DNA from: JBGANR01 sp044222225
GTDB lineage: Bacteria; Actinomycetota; Actinomycetes; Mycobacteriales; Mycobacteriaceae
Direction of reading: 5' to 3'
NCBI GenBank assembly: GCA_044222225.1
Contig: JBGANR010000030.1
Location: 1 to 47,969, forward strand
DNA: 47,969 nucleotides
Part shown: positions 40,358 to 47,969 of the stretch, one piece after another
Layout of the letters: every line of letters starts with the position of its first letter
Numbering within the stretch: position 1 is the first letter of the stretch
Notes under the pieces: model-generated
Database searches by the model: none
Seen by the model: the letters and a program-made list of their open reading frames with translations, nothing else
Told to the model about the DNA's origin: nothing
Program-made: the position numbers and the translations under genes

Positions 40358-42882
40358 TCAGCGCGACGTATTCGGCCCGGTGGCTGAAGACGCCCGAACA
40401 GCCTCCCGACGATCCGCTACACCCAGTTTGCGATAGATGCGCCGGGTGTGGGTCTTGATCGTGCTCGCCGCCAGACCGAGATGACCACCGATCTCGACGA
40501 TCGTCATCGGCGTGTGGAGCAGCCCGAGGATCTCCCGCTCCCGCGCCGTCAGCGGATTCTCCTCGCCGCGTTCGAGCCCGCGCCGCGCGATGATCGTCGA
40601 CAGCAGCGACTCGTGCCGCGAACCCGAACGCGCCAGCGATTCCAGCGCGACGCCGATGCGCGGATCGGGCGTCAGGAACGGCCCGAGAACGCTCTCCGGC
40701 GCCGCATGGTCGAGCGCCGACCCGAGGTGGTGACGCCCCGACTCCGGCTGCTCCGAATCGGCCTGCAGCAGACCCAGGACCAGCAACGCCGACACCCGCC
40801 CGTAGCGGGGCAGACGCGACCGGCCGGCCCGGCGCAGCGCCTTGTCCGCGAGGTCGAGCCGCCCGGCCCGCCACAGCACCTCGGCGACCCGGACGAGCAG
40901 GGTGCCCGGTATCCGCGCGTCCACGAGCGGCTCGACGAGGCGCACCGCCTCGTCCTGCGCGCCCGTCGCGAGCTTGAGGTGGGCGCGCGCGACCCGGCGG
41001 ACCTGGTCGAACTGCAGGCCCCTGTCGCTCCCCGACGGCACGATGGCGAGCACCCAGCCCGCCTCCTCGATGAGCGTCCGGTCACCCGACTGCGCCGCGA
41101 GATACGCGAAGGTGATCCTGGCCAGCGACGAATACAGCGGCGCCACGTTCGCGTCGTCCACGACACTCCGCAGCAAGGTGAGCGCCGGCTCCGACTCACC
41201 CCGCCACAGATGGATGTAGCCGCGCATCGTCTCCATCGCACCCCGGTGGAACCGGCCCCAGTCCGAGCCCGTCTCGACGTCGCCGATCGCGTCGAGACCG
41301 GCGAGCGCGGCCGTGAACTCGCCGCCGGTCGCCAGCGACATGGCCAGATCTATCCGCGCATGTCCCGCCAGGACGGACAGGCCCCTCGCCTCGGCCTCCT
41401 CGCCGCGGCCTGCAGCAGCCACCGCGCCCGCGGCGCCCACGGCGACAACAGCAGCTCCGAACGGCCCGCCAGGTAGAGCGCATGCGGGCGATCCAACGAT
41501 CCGCGCGGATCGCTCAACCGCTCCTCGGCGGCCGCCACCAGCCGTTCCCCGGCGGCGGGATCGTTCTCGAGGAACAGATCGGTGAACAGCTCGACGGCGC
41601 TCGGCCGGCCGCGTCCGGCCCCCGTGCCCGGCCGGCGGGCGCGGCGCAGCAGTTCGGCGGCGCCCTCCTCGTCGCCGAACACGGTGCGGCAGCACGCGAC
41701 GATCCGCAGGATCTCCGGCGACTCCTGCATGTGGGCGGGCAGCGACCGGCACACCGCCTCGAGCGCATGGACGTCGCCGGTCGTCAGGATGCGCAGCCAC
41801 GAGCGCTGGACGAGGGACGCCGCCCCGTCGACGTCACCGGCCCGGACCGTCAGCTCTGCCGCCGTCAGCGGATCAGCGTCGGCGGTCTCCGCCGCCGCGG
41901 CCAGGCGCAGCTTCCGCACCCGCGCCGGATCGGCGCGCTCGGCGATCCGCAGGCAGTGCACGGCGAACACCGGATGCCAGCGGTAGCGCACCCGGTCGGC
42001 CGCGTCGTAGAACCGCGTCAGCGGCAACGCCGATTCTGCGGCCTCCTCCAGCAGCGCCGCCGCCCCCTCGATCCCCGCGACGCGCCGCACCAGCGTCTCG
42101 TCCAGCGTCGGCAGCACGACGGCGTCGAGCACGAACGCCCGCAGCTCCGGCCGGACGGCCCACAGCAGGTCGTCGACCCTGTCGGTGAGCGTGAGTCCGG
42201 CCGCCGCGCGCCGATCGGGGCTCCGGTAGCCGACCGCCAGCGGCCAGCCCTCGGTGTCGGCGTACGCGGTGTCGACGTCGCTGCGCACGGCCACGGCGAC
42301 CTCGGCCGGCGTCAACGCCAGCACGTCCGGCCCGATGAGCGTCGCCGTCCCGGACGCGAGGTGGCGCGCGTAGACCGGGCCCAACCGCAGGTTGCCGACG
42401 AGCACCATCCGCAGCAGCCCCGTCGCGAGCACCGGATCCGAGCAGACCGTGGCGACGAGCACCGCCGAATCGAGCAGGTGCGCGTCGTCGATGACCAGCG
42501 TCAACGGCCGCGGCACGTCCTGCAGCAGTCGTGCCAGCCGCGAGATCAGTTCGGACGCCGACGGCGGGCCGCCGAGGGCGGCGTCGGCGAAGTCGGCGTC
42601 GGGATCGACGACGCCCGCCGCCCGCGCCGCGGCGTCGATGCCGGCGGCCAGCACGGCGGCGGTGTCCGCGCCGGCTCGGGCCGGCACCCAGCCGACGTCG
42701 CCCCGGCGGTGCGCCCACGCACCGAGGGCCACCGACTTGCCGTAGCCCGTCGGAGCGGACACGAGGACCAGCGGCGTCGCCCGCACCGCATTATCGATGG
42801 CGACGACGACGCGCCGCCGCGCCGGCGCCCGGCCGGACGGCGGACCACCGGCCGTCGCCCCGGACTCCCGAACTCCGCTCAT
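40358..42882 (-). pseudogene. MalT/LAL-type LuxR regulator 5 (short type), frameshifted
   Basis: The first part (42882 to about 41400) encodes the ATPase with Walker A APTGYGKS (43-50), Walker B TLVIDDAH and YRWHPVFAVHCLRIAERAD, up to SPWAPRARWLLQAAA. The homologous continuation EEAEARGLSVLAGHARIDLA lies in another frame, running to 40358 and ending in the HTH LTAREREILGLLHTPMTIVE with LAASTIKTHTRRIYRKLGV. Total length 2525 nt is one short of 842 codons, so a single missing base at about 41395-41406 explains it. Regulator 2 confirms the expected join. It may be a sequencing error or a real inactivation that separates ATPase from DNA-binding domain. The ATG at 42882 follows TACGAT by 7 nt (leaderless). 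Confidence 0.85.
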
Positions 42883-42889
42883 GGTCCCG

Positions 42890-42895
42890 ATCGTA
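42890..42895 (-). promoter_or_regulatory. -10 box TACGAT, leaderless start of regulator 5
   Basis: On the minus strand TACGAT, 7 nt, then ATG (42882). Probable promoter at the head of the regulator array, divergent from the kinase gene. Confidence 0.45.
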
Positions 42896-43048
42896 GAAAC
42901 GCCTGCTCACCCCCGCCGCACTCCGGGCCGGTGAGCACCTGACGGGTCTCATTCTTTCCGGTGGAGCATCAGACGCCGCCGTTCCCCCCTCTCGGAGGAG
43001 GGGGCCCGTGTCGCGAGTAACCGGAAGTGGCGTGATGCCTATGTTCAG

Positions 43049-43076
43049 GACGTCCCACCCCATGGTGCGGGACGTC
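43049..43076 (+). promoter_or_regulatory. Hairpin GACGTCCC...GGGACGTC upstream of the kinase gene
   Basis: Perfect 8-bp outer arms (43049-43056, 43069-43076) and an inner ACC-CCAT-GGT stem with a 2-nt bulge, 30 nt before the TTG start. A TATGTT -10-like box at 43040-43045 would place it at the transcript's 5' end. Upstream, at about 42986-43006, a C-run and a G-run form another imperfect hairpin. An operator or leader control element is possible. Confidence 0.4.
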
Positions 43077-43105
43077 GGGACATCAGGAACCATCGAGGGA
43101 GCGCC

Positions 43106-44641
43106 TTGACCGAGCCTCTGGGTAGCACGATCGGCGGCTACCGCATCGACGCCGTCGTCGGCATCGGCGGGATGGCGTCGGTGTACCGCGCCCAGCATCC
43201 GCGGCTCCCCCGCCTGGACGCTGTCAAGGTCCTCGCCCCGTCTTACGCCGCGGACCCCGTCTACCGTGCACGTTTCGAGCGCGAGGCCGCCCGCGCGGCG
43301 ACACTCGACCACCCGGGGATCGTCAAGGTCTACGACCGCGGCGAGGAGCGCGGTCGGCTGTGGATGAGCATGCAGCTCATCACCGGCACGGACACGGTCG
43401 GCCTGCTGCGGGAGCGTCCGCAGGGGTTGCCGCTGCGGCAGGTCGTCGACATCGTCACCGCCATCGGCGACGCGCTCGACTACGCGAACTCGGCGGGCGT
43501 GCTGCACCGCGACGTCAAACCCGCCAACATCTTCGTCGACCGCACCGGGCCGACGCCGCGCTACCTGCTCGGCGACTTCGGCATCGCCCGCGGCCACACC
43601 GACACCCGACTCACCCAGGTCGGCTCCGTCGTCGGCACCGTCGACTACTGCTCGCCCGAGCAGCTCTCCGGCGAGCACATCGACGGCCGCTCCGACCAGT
43701 ACAGCCTCGCGGCGACGGCCGTCCACCTGCTCATCGGGGAACGGCCGTACGGCACCGCCAGCGCCGCGACGATCTCCCGGCGCCACCTCTCGGCGCCGAT
43801 CCCGCGACCCAGCGAGACCGTCCCGGGGCTGCCGCGCGCCGTCGACGACGTCATCGCGCGGGCCATGGCGAAGGCCCCCGAGGACCGGTATCCGAACAGC
43901 TACGCGTTCGCCGGCGCGCTGACGGCCGCGAGCCGCGGCGACACGCCCAACCCGCCGACCCGCGCCGCGCGCGGCGCCCCCACGCGCGCGGTGTCGCCCG
44001 AGGTCACCGACGAGATAGACGGAGCCGCGTCCCCCACGACCGGCCGGATGCTGACGAAGTCGGCCGTCATCGCCGCCGTCGTGGTCGCGTCGCTCGCGGG
44101 GATCGCCTGGGTGGGGATCGAGAAGCTCGGGAGCAAGGACACCGCAGGCGACACCGTGCGGACCGCGATCCTCGACGACGACGGCGTCATGGATCCCTGC
44201 CTCATCCCCAGCGAGGTCCTCGGCACCGCCGGACTCGGGCCCATGACCCGCGGCACCGCGCCGGCGCCCATCCGCGACTGCTACTCGCCGGTGACGTCGA
44301 CGCCCGGCGCGACCGTCGAGTTCGCCGTCTACCCCGCCACCTCGGCGGAGATCGACGCCGTCGAATCGCGCGCGCGTTTCCAGGCCGGCCGCCAGGTCAC
44401 CGATCTGCCCGGATGGCGCTCGTACACCACCTCGTCCGGGCCGGGAGGGACGTCGCCCACCTACTGCAACGTCTCCTACAACGGACCGAAGAACACCGGG
44501 TTCCTGGAGCTCTACACCCTGCTGACCCCCAGCCCCCACGACCGCACGACGCCCGCGCTCGACATCGATCAGCGTCGCGCGCTGTGCGACCGCCTGCCCG
44601 CGATCGCCAAGTCGATCGCATCCACCGTTCCGGAAGCGTGA
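43106..44641 (+). CDS. PknB-type receptor Ser/Thr protein kinase with extracellular DUF3558-like domain
   Basis: A 511-aa transmembrane kinase. The cytosolic kinase domain (about 8-275) has the glycine loop GIGGMASVY, ATP Lys41 in AVKVL, HRDVKPANIF with Asp136, DFG Asp157 and the activation-segment GTVDYCSPEQ. A Pro/Thr/Arg-rich juxtamembrane linker and one membrane helix (about 319-338) lead to an external domain of about 165 residues starting DPCLIPSEVL, with Cys in RDCYSPV and TYCNVSYN. This resembles the DUF3558 lipoprotein fold rather than PASTA repeats. The start is TTG at 43106 with GAGGGAG 5 nt upstream. It is divergent from the regulator array, so the two may be linked; the ligand is unknown. 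Confidence 0.92.
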   Translation: MTEPLGSTIGGYRIDAVVGIGGMASVYRAQHPRLPRLDAVKVLAPSYAADPVYRARFEREAARAATLDHPGIVKVYDRGEERGRLWMSMQLITGTDTVGLLRERPQGLPLRQVVDIVTAIGDALDYANSAGVLHRDVKPANIFVDRTGPTPRYLLGDFGIARGHTDTRLTQVGSVVGTVDYCSPEQLSGEHIDGRSDQYSLAATAVHLLIGERPYGTASAATISRRHLSAPIPRPSETVPGLPRAVDDVIARAMAKAPEDRYPNSYAFAGALTAASRGDTPNPPTRAARGAPTRAVSPEVTDEIDGAASPTTGRMLTKSAVIAAVVVASLAGIAWVGIEKLGSKDTAGDTVRTAILDDDGVMDPCLIPSEVLGTAGLGPMTRGTAPAPIRDCYSPVTSTPGATVEFAVYPATSAEIDAVESRARFQAGRQVTDLPGWRSYTTSSGPGGTSPTYCNVSYNGPKNTGFLELYTLLTPSPHDRTTPALDIDQRRALCDRLPAIAKSIASTVPEA

Positions 44642-44746
44642 GCCGCCCATGACCGTTCTCGCCGTCGCCGCCCGCCGTTCCACCGGGAAGGATGAGCGTC
44701 ACGTGAGCCGCATTCGCCGTGTGGCTCAGCCGCTCTCGGCCGATCG

Positions 44747-44752
44747 TATGGT
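44747..44752 (+). promoter_or_regulatory. -10 box TATGGT, leaderless start of the small anchored protein gene
   Basis: TATGGT is followed by 6 nt and the GTG at 44759, with no Shine-Dalgarno. It has the same layout as the promoters at 27521, 37611 and 40199. Confidence 0.45.
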
Positions 44753-44758
44753 CGTGCC

Positions 44759-45184
44759 GTGATCGACCGCCGCCCCGACGCCGGTTCCCGGCCCCTCCCC
44801 GAGCACGTCTACCGGCGACGCCGCATGGCGGCCCTCGCCGCGGCCGTCGTCGTGGCCGGCGTCGGCGCATACGCCCTGGTCGACGGCGACACCGAGCAGC
44901 AGCAGACTCGAGGCACGACGGCCGTCACCGCATCGACGACGCCGCCCCCGGTCACGTTCACCGTCACCGAGAGCCGGGCCGTGGAACGGTCGAGCTCGCC
45001 CTCGGCGACGTCGACGCGCCGCTCGACCCCGTCCAGCCGACCGGGGACGGCGGCCCCCGGCTCGACGAGCCCGACGACCCCCGACTGCGCCGTCGACCCG
45101 ACGGCCCCGCGCATCCGGACGGGCGAGGAGCAGAAGTTCAACCACACCCCGGCCCCGGGGCCGTGCGACGGGGACCTGCACTGA
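44759..45184 (+). CDS. Small membrane-anchored Ser/Thr/Pro-rich protein
   Basis: A 141-aa protein with a short basic cytosolic N-terminus (PLPEHVYRRRR), one membrane helix (MAALAAAVVVAGVGAYALV) and an extracellular low-complexity Thr/Ser/Pro tail ending in a short segment with two Cys (PTTPDCAVDPTAP, GPCDGDLH) that could form a disulfide. Family unknown. It follows the receptor kinase by 117 nt on the same strand and might be a kinase partner or substrate; that is inference. GTG start, leaderless. Confidence 0.65.
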   Translation: MIDRRPDAGSRPLPEHVYRRRRMAALAAAVVVAGVGAYALVDGDTEQQQTRGTTAVTASTTPPPVTFTVTESRAVERSSSPSATSTRRSTPSSRPGTAAPGSTSPTTPDCAVDPTAPRIRTGEEQKFNHTPAPGPCDGDLH

Positions 45185-45198
45185 TCGTTCCCCGAAGC

Positions 45199-45280
45199 GA
45201 CTGACCGGTACCTGTCGTCATACGGGCCGACGCGGCGTATATCGCCGCGTCCACTCTCTCAGCGACAGGTACCGGTCGGT
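45199..45280 (+). repeat. Copy B of the intergenic palindromic element, nested hairpin
   Basis: Outer arms GACCGGTACCTGTCG (45203-45217) and its perfect complement (45263-45277) extend to 18 bp with one mismatch. Inside is a second perfect hairpin, ACGCGGCG-TATAT-CGCCGCGT (45230-45250). The left 51 nt (45199-45249) align without gaps to 20653-20703. It lies between the convergent small-protein and davB genes and should work as a bidirectional terminator. Confidence 0.7.
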
Positions 45281-45283
45281 TCG

Positions 45284-46981
45284 TCAGAGGCGGCTGCCCG
45301 GCAGGTCACCCAACCGCACCGGAGCGATCGAGTCGAAGACGTCACCGGGGCCCGGATTGTCGGCCGGGGCCGTTCCGCCCAGGTGGTCGACGACGCCCCA
45401 CACCGCGTTGAGGGCCGTCTGGATCGCGCCCTCGGCCCAGCCGGCCGTCCAGGAGATGTCGTCGCCGGCGAGGAAGAAGCCGCGATGCCGCTCCTCGAAA
45501 TCACGCTGCATGAAGTGGGTGAACAGCCGCTCCTGGTAGCGGTAGTGGCCCGGCAGGTTGGCCTTGAACGCGCCCATGAAGTACCGCTCGGCCTCCCACG
45601 AGAGCGTCTTCGGTGTCGCGATGACATGGCTCTCGATGTCGACGCCCGGGTAGATCTCGCCGAGCGACTTGAGCATGAGCTCCATGCGTGCCGTCGCGTC
45701 GAGCGGCAGCAGCTTGAGGGAATCGTCCTGCCACGTGTACGAGAGGCAGATGAGCCCCGGCCGGTCGTCGCCGAAGTCGAGCAGATAGGTGCCGCGGCTC
45801 ATCCGGTCCGTCAGCGTCATGCTCATGATGTCCTGCCCGGTCTCGGGGTCGACGTCCTTCCAGAACGGCCGGTCCACCAGCACGAACACCTTCGAGCTGC
45901 CCATGTAGTGGGTGCGCTCGACGGCCGTCCAGTGATCGATCGGCAGCAGATCGTCGTCACAGCGGATGGTGTTGAGCAGCATCCACGACTGCGCCGTGAA
46001 GATCGCCGCCTCGTAGGTGCGGATCTCGCCGTCGGCGTCGGTGATCGTGTACCGGTAGCCGCCGCCGGGCTTCACCGTCCGCCGGATGTCGGTGACGCCG
46101 GGCCGCGGCTCGCCGCCGTTGAGGTCGGCGACCGAGACGCCGCGGGCGTCGAACGGCGTCTCCCACAGCCGGCGCGGCAGCAGATCGGAGCCCCCGACGA
46201 TGCCGCGGTGGTGGTCGTCGGCCGCGGTGCACGTCACGCGCAGGATCTCGAGCATCGAGTTCGGGTAGTCCGTGTCCCAGCCGCCGGTGCCGAAGCCGAC
46301 CTGCCCGAAGATCTCGCGGTGGGCGAACGAGCTGAAGTGCTTCGACGCCCGCAGGAAGCCGTAGAAGGTCTGGTCGTCGAGCTCGTCGACGAGCCGCCCC
46401 CACACCCGGCGGACGGCCTCGACGTCCCGGTGGCGGATCGCCGTCGTCAACTCGGCGGCATAGGCGTGGTCGGCGAGGGTGTCGTCCCACGCCTTGGCGA
46501 CGTCCCGGTACACCTGCGGCAGGTCGGCCGCGGTGCGCGCGTAGCACTGCTCGCCCTTGAGGTCGATGACCGTGCTCGACGTGACGTCGGCGAGCGGATT
46601 CGGGAACTCCTTCGTGGTGAGCCCCACCTCGTCGAGGTAGTGGTACAGCGTCGTCGACGACGGCGGGAACCGCATCGCGCCCATCTCGGCGGTGATGTCG
46701 TCGTCGTAACCCTCGAAGCGCTCGCTGCGCATCCGGCCACCCAGGCGGTCGGCCTCGTAGACCACCGGCCGCAGCCCGAGCCTGGCCAGCTCGCGCGCGG
46801 CCGTCAGCCCGGCGAGCCCACCGCCGATGATCGCGACCTCGGTGCCGAGCGCCGCGTCGGGCACCGAGCCGAGTCCCGACGGATGCCGCACCCAGTCGTC
46901 GTAGGCGAAGGGGAAATCCGGGCCGAACATCGTCAGCGGCGGCTGCCGGTCTTCGTGGTGGGACGTCACGGGCATCGTCAT
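45284..46981 (-). CDS. davB: L-lysine 2-monooxygenase
   Basis: FAD-dependent amine-oxidase-family enzyme of 565 aa that converts L-lysine, O2 to 5-aminovaleramide, CO2 and water, the first step of the delta-aminovalerate route. The N-terminus MFGPDFPFAYDDWVRHPSGL, the FAD site EVAIIGGGLAGLTAAREL (about 48-65) with GGRMRSERF, GAMRFPPSS, EIFGQVGFGTGGWDTDYPNS, DRPFWKDVDPETGQDIMS and the ending NPGPGDVFDSIAPVRLGDLP closely follow Pseudomonas DavB as I remember it. Related tryptophan and phenylalanine 2-monooxygenases are the alternative, but the DavA-like partner supports lysine. The ATG lies 10 nt after the davA TAG, which itself forms part of the ribosome site TAGGAG. Confidence 0.9.
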   Translation of the reverse strand: MTMPVTSHHEDRQPPLTMFGPDFPFAYDDWVRHPSGLGSVPDAALGTEVAIIGGGLAGLTAARELARLGLRPVVYEADRLGGRMRSERFEGYDDDITAEMGAMRFPPSSTTLYHYLDEVGLTTKEFPNPLADVTSSTVIDLKGEQCYARTAADLPQVYRDVAKAWDDTLADHAYAAELTTAIRHRDVEAVRRVWGRLVDELDDQTFYGFLRASKHFSSFAHREIFGQVGFGTGGWDTDYPNSMLEILRVTCTAADDHHRGIVGGSDLLPRRLWETPFDARGVSVADLNGGEPRPGVTDIRRTVKPGGGYRYTITDADGEIRTYEAAIFTAQSWMLLNTIRCDDDLLPIDHWTAVERTHYMGSSKVFVLVDRPFWKDVDPETGQDIMSMTLTDRMSRGTYLLDFGDDRPGLICLSYTWQDDSLKLLPLDATARMELMLKSLGEIYPGVDIESHVIATPKTLSWEAERYFMGAFKANLPGHYRYQERLFTHFMQRDFEERHRGFFLAGDDISWTAGWAEGAIQTALNAVWGVVDHLGGTAPADNPGPGDVFDSIAPVRLGDLPGSRL

Positions 46982-46991
46982 CGGGCGACTC

Positions 46992-47801
46992 CTATCGGTC
47001 GGCGGCCGGGCCGTACAGCTCGGGCCGACGGTCGGTCAGGTGGGTGTTGACGCGGCGGCTCGCGTGCAGCGCGGCCCGGCTCGCGGTGAAGGTCAGGGTC
47101 TGCTCGGCCCGGCCGGCGACGGCCAGGATCTCCCCGTCCGGTGCGACGGCCGTGCTCAGCCCCGCGTACTCCAGGCCGCCCTCGACGCCGCAGCGGTTGG
47201 TGTAGGCCACGTAAAGCTGCGATTCGTAGGCCCGGGCGGGCACGATCCGCTCGGCGACGACGTCGTACGGCCGCATGAGTCCCGTCGGCACGAGCAGCAG
47301 CTCGGTGCCGGCGTCGGCATGCCGGCGGACGGCCTCGGGGAACTCGACGTCGTAGCAGATGAGCAGGCCGCACGGCACGCCCCCGTACTCGAACGTCACC
47401 GGCAGCTCGGTGCCGCGGGCGAAATGCGTGTTGTCGATCTCGCCGAAGAGATGCGTCTTGCGATAGTGGGCGACCAGCCGGCCGTCGGCGCCGACGAACG
47501 CGACGGCGTTGTAGACGGCGTCGCCAGCGCGCTCGGGATAGCCGTAGACGATCGCCACGCCGCTCTCGGCCGCCGCGGCCGAGAGGAACGCGAAGTACTC
47601 GCCGTCACGCGGCCGGGCGCGCTCGGCCACGAGGTCGCCGATGTCGTAGCCGGTCACCGACATCTCCGGGGTGACGAGCACGACCGCCCGGGGGGCGGCC
47701 GCGACCGCCGCCGCGGCGGCGATCGCCGCGAGATTCCCCACGACGTCGCCGCCCGACGGCGGTCCCTGGTACAGCGTGACGCGCAGCGCTGCGTCGGGCA
47801 T
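46992..47801 (-). CDS. davA: 5-aminovaleramide amidohydrolase (nitrilase superfamily)
   Basis: A 269-aa carbon-nitrogen hydrolase that would turn 5-aminovaleramide into 5-aminovalerate and ammonia. The catalytic triad is visible: Glu46 in TPEMSVTGY, Lys115 in YRKTHLFGE and Cys149 in LLICYDVEFPE. RVTLYQGPP, IVYGYPER and HLTDRRPELYG match the start, middle and end of Pseudomonas DavA. It lies directly upstream of davB in the same operon. The ATG at 47801 overlaps the preceding stop as TGATG. Later steps (transaminase, glutarate semialdehyde dehydrogenase) are not in the window. Confidence 0.88.
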   Translation of the reverse strand: MPDAALRVTLYQGPPSGGDVVGNLAAIAAAAAVAAAPRAVVLVTPEMSVTGYDIGDLVAERARPRDGEYFAFLSAAAAESGVAIVYGYPERAGDAVYNAVAFVGADGRLVAHYRKTHLFGEIDNTHFARGTELPVTFEYGGVPCGLLICYDVEFPEAVRRHADAGTELLLVPTGLMRPYDVVAERIVPARAYESQLYVAYTNRCGVEGGLEYAGLSTAVAPDGEILAVAGRAEQTLTFTASRAALHASRRVNTHLTDRRPELYGPAADR

Positions 47802-47969
47802 CAGGCCGACGCGTTGACCGCGAGCACCGAGAGAAGCTCGTACGCGACGTGCGCCGCGGCGCCGCCGGTCCGCACGGCGTGGTCGTAGGCCGGCGCGACC
47901 TCGCCGCTGGCGCCGCCCACGACGACCAGCCCGACCAGCGCGCGCACCGTGGAGAGCCGCTCGCGGCTC
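47801..47969 (-). CDS. 3' end of an unrecognised gene, truncated by the window edge
   Basis: About 55 C-terminal codons are visible, reading in part RALVGLVVVGGASGEVAPAY and ending AAAHVAYELLSVLAVNASA. The TGA at 47801-47803 overlaps the davA ATG (TGATG), so it is the preceding gene of the dav operon and probably serves lysine uptake, metabolism or regulation. The fragment is too short for me to assign a family. Confidence 0.6.
   Translation of the reverse strand, partial: SRERLSTVRALVGLVVVGGASGEVAPAYDHAVRTGGAAAHVAYELLSVLAVNASA

Noticed and set aside
35337..40387. Long plus-strand frames (650 and 934 codons) over regulators 3 and 4
   Set aside because: Same antisense artefact; no domain signature, and they interrupt each other.
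1..47969. CRISPR array, tRNA or rRNA genes, phage or transposase genes
   Set aside because: No regularly spaced direct repeats, cloverleaf sequences, rRNA segments or recognisable transposase or integrase motifs were seen in reading both strands; short degenerate elements could have escaped me.

Overview
The window is about 48 kb of GC-rich (roughly 70%), densely coded DNA. The DUF222/HNH endonuclease, an IdeR-type iron box before a siderophore-interacting protein, a PknB-type kinase, GTG/TTG starts and several leaderless-looking promoters point to a mycolic-acid actinobacterium (order Mycobacteriales, Gordonia-like). This is inference; no rRNA, tRNA or other taxonomic marker is present. The sequence is a draft: a 10-N gap lies at 13844-13853, and two genes carry lesions that could be real or assembly errors.

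Region 1 (about 600-14640) is a CoA-dependent catabolic island. A leftward set (CitE-type lyase, family III CoA-transferase, acyl-CoA dehydrogenase) diverges from a rightward set (SDR, double-hotdog hydratase, thiolase, SnoaL-like protein). An FCD-type GntR regulator, an MFS_3 exporter, an MHS-family importer, a second MaoC hydratase, a SurE-like lipoprotein, a broken alpha/beta hydrolase and a second SDR follow. CoA-transferase, MaoC hydratase, CitE lyase and acyl-CoA dehydrogenase together resemble itaconate/mesaconate (C5-dicarboxylate) degradation sets. Candidate operators are shared between promoters here.

Region 2 (14777-27320) is a run of unrelated accessory genes: a SetA-like MFS, a GH3 beta-glucosidase, an IdeR-boxed siderophore-interacting protein, a TetR regulator divergent from a repeat-helix protein, a pirin, a deacetylase-like lipoprotein, a two-component system divergent from a 40-aa membrane peptide coupled to a cytochrome P450, and a secreted flavodoxin. 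Several convergent gene pairs are separated by strong hairpins; two of these are copies of one 51-nt element.

Region 3 (27533-45184) begins with a DUF222/HNH gene and a small secreted protein. It then holds about 13 kb made only of five tandem, same-strand MalT/LAL-type LuxR regulators, the first of them frameshifted. A divergent PknB-like receptor kinase and a small membrane-anchored protein follow. Several of these genes have a TANNNT box 6-7 nt before the start codon, which suggests leaderless mRNAs.

Region 4 (45284-47969) is a leftward operon. It encodes L-lysine 2-monooxygenase (davB) and 5-aminovaleramide amidohydrolase (davA), preceded by the 3' end of an unrecognised, translationally coupled gene.
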